Source of the DNA: Campylobacterales bacterium
Lineage (GTDB): Bacteria; Campylobacterota; Campylobacteria; Campylobacterales; Thiovulaceae
Length of the DNA stretch: 10,193 nt
Reading direction: 5' to 3'
NCBI GenBank assembly: GCA_012963895.1
Contig: DTUW01000067.1
Span: 1 to 10,193, forward strand
Of the stretch, positions 7,149 to 10,193 are shown piece by piece. Below the pieces are notes generated by a model, which worked only from the letters and a program-made list of their open reading frames with translations, searched no databases and was not told the origin of the DNA. Each line of letters opens with the position of its first letter. Positions within the stretch are counted from its first letter, which is position 1. Made by a program: the position numbers and the translations under genes.

Positions 7149-7912
7149 TATTTTTCCTCCAATAACCAAAATATAGAAGCTGTCAAAATCAAATATATCC
7201 CAAAAGGGATAAATCTATACTTTGAGACTATATGTAAAAATGTTTTTATTGCTACTACTCCAAATATGAAAGAGATAAAAAAGCCAACTCCCAATAGCTC
7301 CAAGTTCTCTATATTGATACTCTCTCTACTTTTCCAAAGGGTATAGAGTGAAGCTACCCCCATAGTTGGAATTGCTAGAAGAAATGAGAACCTCATCGCT
7401 ACCTCTCTCGAAATTCCGAGAGCCATCGCCCCTAATATAGTAGCTCCTGAACGGGAGACACCTGGGATTAGTGCTATCGATTGAAACAGCCCTATTGTAA
7501 AAGCCTGTTTGTATGTAATATCTTTTTCATCTTCAACTGCAAAATTTCCACTATGGAGTAGTTCAAATAGAATGAATAGAATTCCAGTGATTGCTATCCA
7601 GAATAAGGTTGATGAGGTTGAGAAGAGGGACTCTATATAGTCATTGAATAGAAATCCAATAACCCCTGTTGGAAAAAAAGAGGTGAAAAGTTTAAGCCAA
7701 ATATCAGACGACTGAACCAATCTTTTCCAAAATAGGAGCATTACCGAAAAGATAGGAGCTATCTGAATAATGATTTCAAAACTTTTTAAAAACTCATCTT
7801 GTTGAAGTTGCAAAAGTTGAGAAGTTAGCACAAGATGGGCAGTAGAGGAAACAGGTAGAAATTCAGTAATACCCTCTACAACTCCTAAAATAAAACTATC
7901 GAAATAATCCAA
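7148..7912 (-). CDS. uppP: Undecaprenyl-diphosphatase (UppP/BacA)
   Basis: Integral inner-membrane phosphatase that converts undecaprenyl pyrophosphate to undecaprenyl phosphate, recycling the lipid carrier for peptidoglycan and surface polysaccharide; overexpression of the family gives bacitracin resistance. With TTG at 7912-7910 the product has 254 residues, typical of the family. Signature 1, GVVEGITEFLPVSSTAH (10-26), carries Glu13, Glu17, Ser22/23 and His26; signature 2, PGVSRSGATI (150-159), carries Arg154. Several hydrophobic segments span the rest. TTG is chosen because AGGAG (7920-7924) lies 7 bases before it and the family normally starts a few residues before ILGxxEGxTEF. ATG at 7957 would add 15 charged residues, lacks a ribosome site, and lies in a palindrome upstream of the probable promoter. 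The gene is divergent from ilvI and overlaps the LOG gene by one base. Confidence 0.95.
   Translation of the reverse strand: MDYFDSFILGVVEGITEFLPVSSTAHLVLTSQLLQLQQDEFLKSFEIIIQIAPIFSVMLLFWKRLVQSSDIWLKLFTSFFPTGVIGFLFNDYIESLFSTSSTLFWIAITGILFILFELLHSGNFAVEDEKDITYKQAFTIGLFQSIALIPGVSRSGATILGAMALGISREVAMRFSFLLAIPTMGVASLYTLWKSRESINIENLELLGVGFFISFIFGVVAIKTFLHIVSKYRFIPFGIYLILTASIFWLLEEK
7155..7160 (-). promoter_or_regulatory. Ribosome binding site for the LOG gene, inside the uppP 3' end
   Basis: GGAGGA on the minus strand, 6 bases before GTG at 7148. It lies within the last codons of uppP (encoding Glu-Glu) and decides the LOG start. Confidence 0.75.
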
Positions 7913-7919
7913 TATAGCT

Positions 7920-7924
7920 CTCCT
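7920..7924 (-). promoter_or_regulatory. Ribosome binding site that sets the uppP TTG start
   Basis: AGGAG on the minus strand with a 7-base spacer to TTG at 7912. No comparable site precedes the ATG at 7957. Confidence 0.75.
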
Positions 7925-7936
7925 AAATTTTTTCTT

Positions 7937-7942
7937 TATATA
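7937..7942 (-). promoter_or_regulatory. Possible -10 element for uppP-LOG
   Basis: TATATA (overlapping TATAAA at 7940-7935) on the minus strand would start transcription near 7930, giving a leader of about 18 nt ahead of TTG 7912. This agrees with the short uppP start. No -35 hexamer is clear. Confidence 0.4.
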
Positions 7943-7954
7943 CAAAATATCAAA

Positions 7955-7971
7955 CATCTAAAACTTAGATG
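7955..7971. promoter_or_regulatory. Perfect 7-3-7 inverted repeat, candidate operator between uppP and ilvI
   Basis: CATCTAA (7955-7961), spacer AAC, TTAGATG (7965-7971). The arms match exactly. The element ends 3 bp before the ilvI TATAAT and starts 12 bp upstream of the uppP -10 candidate, where a dimeric regulator could affect either promoter. The arms also create the two upstream ATG triplets (7957 minus, 7969 plus) that would otherwise be taken as start codons. Confidence 0.5.
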
Positions 7972-7974
7972 GAA

Positions 7975-7980
7975 TATAAT
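7975..7980 (+). promoter_or_regulatory. Promoter -10 element for ilvI-ilvH
   Basis: A consensus TATAAT in the context GGAATATAATAG. Transcription would begin near 7987, leaving a leader of about 24 nt before GTG 8011. That leader is too short for a leader-peptide attenuator or a T-box. It also places ATG 7969 upstream of the transcript start. Confidence 0.6.
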
Positions 7981-8000
7981 AGCAGTTCTACAAACAGAAA

Positions 8001-8005
8001 AGGAG
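8001..8005 (+). promoter_or_regulatory. Ribosome binding site that sets the ilvI GTG start
   Basis: AGGAG in AAAAGGAGAGCAAGTG, with a 5-base spacer to GTG at 8011. It decides the GTG start over ATG 7969, which has no such site. Confidence 0.8.
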
Positions 8006-8010
8006 AGCAA

Positions 8011-9690
8011 GTGAAAATTAGCGGTGCAAAAATGGTAGTTGAAGCTCTGAAAAAAGAGGGGGTAAAAACTATCTTCGGCTATCCCGGCGGTGCGATAATG
8101 AATGTGTATGATGAACTATACAAACAGAATGATATACAACATGTTCTAACCCGACATGAACAGGGGGCAGTTCATGCAGCTGAGGGATTTGCAAAGATAA
8201 CGGGAGAGGTAGGAGTAGCTCTCGTTACAAGTGGTCCCGGCTTTACCAATGCAGTTACAGGATTGGCAAATGCATATATGGATTCCACTCCAATAGTTGT
8301 TATCTCTGGACAGGTTCCTATGTCTCTAATTGGGACTGATGCATTTCAGGAAATCGATGCAGTTGGTATTAGTCGAGCCTGCACAAAACATAACTATTTA
8401 GTTACAGATGCTAAGGAGCTACCTCGAATTATCAAAGAGGCTTTTTACATAGCTAGAAGCGGACGACCGGGACCAGTCCATATCGATATTCCAAAAGATG
8501 TAACCGCTCAAATTGAGGAGTTCCACTATCCAGAAGGTATATCTATTCCAACCTACAACCCTGTAACAAAAGGGGAGATGGAGCAGATTCAGAAAGCTAT
8601 CCAACTTATTAAAGAGAGTAAAAGACCACTCCTATATATTGGTGGTGGGGTAATCAATTCCAACTCCTCAAATCTTGTTAGAGAGTTTGCTAAAAAAACT
8701 GGTATTCCAGCGGTTGAGACTTTGATGGCTCGTGGAGCTATGGGGTATGATAATCCTCTGCTAATCTCTATGGTTGGAATGCACGGAAGCTATTCAGCAA
8801 ATATTGCCATGAGTGAGGCAGACCTCATCATCTCTCTCGGTGCTAGGTTTGATGATAGAGTTACAGGAAAACTTTCAGAGTTTGCAAAAGGGGCTAAGGT
8901 AATCCATGTTGATATAGACCCAAGTTCTATAAATAAACTTGTTAAAGTTGATGTTGGAATTGTAGGCGACCTAAATTTTGTCCTCTCAGATATGTTACCT
9001 CTATTAGATGAGGTTGAGCCTGAAAGATTTCAGGAATGGAGAGAGACAATAGAGAAAAATGAGAAATTACACCCGTTGAAATATGAGAAGGTTCAGGGAG
9101 TTCTTAAACCGCAGGAGGTTATAGAGAAAATCGGAGAGATGTTGGGCAACGATGCAAATATTACTACCGATGTTGGACAGCATCAGATGTGGGCTGGACA
9201 ATTCTATCCATTCACTCGCGGACGACAATTCAATACAAGTGGTGGGCTTGGAACTATGGGATATGGTTTTCCAAGTGCTATGGGTGTAAAGGTAGGAGAC
9301 CCTAATAGAGTTTCAATAAATATATCAGGAGATGGCTCTATCTTGATGAATATTCAGGAGCTTATGACTGCGGTTGAATACAAAATTCCCGTTATCAATG
9401 TGATATTGAATAATAACTATCTTGGAATGGTTCGGCAGTGGCAAACTCTCTTTTACGATGATAGGATTTCTGAAACCGACCTATCAGCCCAACCAGACTT
9501 TATAAAGTTAGCTGAAAGTTTTGGAGGTATTGGGTATAGAGTTGAGACAATAGAGGAGTTTGAAAAGGCTTTAAAAGATGCTATATCGAAAAATGTTGTG
9601 GCTCTAATCGATGTAAAAGTAGATAGAAGAGAGAATGTAATGCCTATGGTTCCAGCGGGTGGCTCTCTCTACAACATGATACTAAATTAG
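8011..9690 (+). CDS. ilvI: Acetolactate synthase, large (catalytic) subunit
   Basis: Thiamine-diphosphate enzyme that condenses two pyruvates to 2-acetolactate, or pyruvate with 2-oxobutyrate to acetohydroxybutyrate: the first common step of valine, leucine and isoleucine synthesis in the cytoplasm. From GTG 8011 the product has 559 residues, the usual length. The N-terminal domain shows FGYPGGAIMNVYDEL (22-36) and RHEQGAVHAAEGFA (48-61), whose Glu50 is the residue that activates the cofactor. TSGPGFTNAVTGLANAYMDS and FQEIDAVGI follow. The middle FAD-binding domain carries LGARFDDRVTGKL. The C-terminal domain has GQHQMW and TSGGLGTMGYGFPSAMG, and the cofactor/magnesium motif runs from GDGS (440-443) to NNN (467-469). 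ilvH starts 10 bp downstream, with its ribosome site overlapping the ilvI stop. The name ilvI rather than ilvB is by the pairing with an ilvH-type subunit. Confidence 0.96.
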   Translation: MKISGAKMVVEALKKEGVKTIFGYPGGAIMNVYDELYKQNDIQHVLTRHEQGAVHAAEGFAKITGEVGVALVTSGPGFTNAVTGLANAYMDSTPIVVISGQVPMSLIGTDAFQEIDAVGISRACTKHNYLVTDAKELPRIIKEAFYIARSGRPGPVHIDIPKDVTAQIEEFHYPEGISIPTYNPVTKGEMEQIQKAIQLIKESKRPLLYIGGGVINSNSSNLVREFAKKTGIPAVETLMARGAMGYDNPLLISMVGMHGSYSANIAMSEADLIISLGARFDDRVTGKLSEFAKGAKVIHVDIDPSSINKLVKVDVGIVGDLNFVLSDMLPLLDEVEPERFQEWRETIEKNEKLHPLKYEKVQGVLKPQEVIEKIGEMLGNDANITTDVGQHQMWAGQFYPFTRGRQFNTSGGLGTMGYGFPSAMGVKVGDPNRVSINISGDGSILMNIQELMTAVEYKIPVINVILNNNYLGMVRQWQTLFYDDRISETDLSAQPDFIKLAESFGGIGYRVETIEEFEKALKDAISKNVVALIDVKVDRRENVMPMVPAGGSLYNMILN

Positions 9691-9700
9691 GAGTATTGAG

Positions 9701-10174
9701 ATGAATCAGAATCAGAGACATGTAATTTCAGTAATAGTAAAAAATGAATCAAATGTTTTAGCGAGAATTTCTGGACTATTTGCAGGTAGAGGATACAATA
9801 TCGAATCTTTGACGGTTGCCCCTATACCGGGTGAAGAGCTATCGAGATTGACGATAGAGACTTATGGAACTAATGAGATAGTTGAGCAAATTGAGAAACA
9901 GCTCAATAAGCTTATTCCAGTTTTAAAAGTAATTGAAAGAGATGATTTTATAGAGAAAGAGATGGCTATCATAAAAGTTCCAATAGAGGAGAACCTAAGC
10001 GATTTTGATGCCCTATGTAGAGCATACAATGGAAAAATTGTCAATGTTGGAACTAATGCTATTATCGGAATGGTTGCCGACGACCCCAAGCGGGTAGCCT
10101 TTTTCATAGAAGCGGTCAAAAGATTTCACCCTCTCGAAATTATTAGAAGTGGAGTAGTAGCTATCGAAAGGTAA
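9701..10174 (+). CDS. ilvH: Acetolactate synthase, small (regulatory) subunit
   Basis: Regulatory partner of the large subunit; the family raises activity and mediates feedback inhibition by valine. The 157 residues hold an N-terminal ACT domain (about 7-80) with HVISVIVKNESNVLARISG (7-25), GYNIESLTVAPI (31-42) and EQIEKQLNKLIPVLKV (62-77), and a C-terminal domain (about 85-157) ending in EIIRSGVVAIER. Length matches the short IlvH/IlvN class. AGGAG (9689-9693) overlaps the ilvI stop and lies 7 bases before ATG, pointing to coupled translation. Asn18 stands where E. coli IlvH has Gly14, a position where substitution has been linked to valine resistance, while Asn33 (E. coli Asn29) is kept. 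No hairpin is visible before the window ends, so the operon may continue. Confidence 0.95.
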   Translation: MNQNQRHVISVIVKNESNVLARISGLFAGRGYNIESLTVAPIPGEELSRLTIETYGTNEIVEQIEKQLNKLIPVLKVIERDDFIEKEMAIIKVPIEENLSDFDALCRAYNGKIVNVGTNAIIGMVADDPKRVAFFIEAVKRFHPLEIIRSGVVAIER

Positions 10175-10193
10175 TTTTTTCCTCCTCCCCCCC
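10175..10193 (+). repeat. Pyrimidine-only tract ending in C7 at the window edge
   Basis: After the ilvH stop all 19 remaining bases are pyrimidines: T6, then CCTCCT, then seven C (10187-10193) that reach the edge, so the true run length is unknown. Poly-C/G runs can be phase-variable in Campylobacterota, but this one could also mark a contig break. There is no hairpin before the T-run to make it a standard terminator. Confidence 0.6.

Noticed and set aside
7981..8010. Branched-chain amino acid leader peptide or T-box ahead of ilvI
   Set aside because: The leader after the TATAAT is only about 24 nt, with no small ORF rich in Val/Leu/Ile codons and no room for alternative hairpins.
1..10193. 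CRISPR arrays, tRNA/rRNA genes, insertion sequences, defence or toxin systems
   Set aside because: No regularly spaced repeats, clover-leaf sequences, transposase or integrase motifs, or terminal inverted repeats were seen; nearly all of the window is accounted for by housekeeping genes and short gaps.

Overview
The window is ordinary chromosomal housekeeping DNA from an AT-rich bacterium, most likely a member of the Campylobacterota (Epsilonproteobacteria), perhaps one of the free-living sulfur- or hydrogen-oxidising groups. The clues are the monomeric NADP-type isocitrate dehydrogenase, a two-subunit class I (iron-sulfur) fumarase, an LDH-like malate dehydrogenase in the same cluster, a Cache-type chemoreceptor next door, very short intergenic gaps and promoters that show a -10 element without a clear -35. 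This placement is inferred from family knowledge; no 16S rRNA or other marker lies in the window.

Layout, left to right. (1) 1-1624, minus strand: the N-terminal 541 residues of a methyl-accepting chemotaxis protein whose signalling tip lies beyond the left edge. (2) 1625-1799: a divergent intergenic region holding a 15-bp direct repeat. (3) 1800-4189, plus strand: mdh and the alpha and beta subunits of fumarate hydratase, with gaps of 8 and 9 bp, almost certainly one operon. (4) 4298-6472: icd (monomeric isocitrate dehydrogenase), probably with its own promoter. (5) 6473-6545: a convergent gap with two hairpins in a row. (6) 6546-7912, minus strand: uppP (undecaprenyl-diphosphatase) and a LOG-family nucleotide hydrolase, overlapping by one base. 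(7) 7913-8010: a divergent promoter region with a perfect 7-3-7 inverted repeat beside a consensus TATAAT. (8) 8011-10174, plus strand: ilvI-ilvH, the acetolactate synthase large and small subunits. A pyrimidine-only tract ending in seven C runs off the right edge.

How the genes work together. Malate dehydrogenase, fumarase and isocitrate dehydrogenase cover oxaloacetate/malate/fumarate and 2-oxoglutarate/isocitrate, steps used in either the oxidative or the reductive TCA cycle. IlvIH makes the first committed step of valine, leucine and isoleucine synthesis from pyruvate. UppP recycles the lipid carrier for cell-wall synthesis. Three genes in the right half (LOG, uppP, ilvI) are best read with non-ATG, internal starts; automatic longest-ORF calls would extend each of them by 7 to 15 residues into regulatory or neighbouring DNA.

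I looked for an undescribed system and did not find one. The points most worth checking are the ilvI/uppP palindrome, the repeat upstream of mdh, an Asn in IlvH at a position linked to valine feedback, and the poly-C edge.
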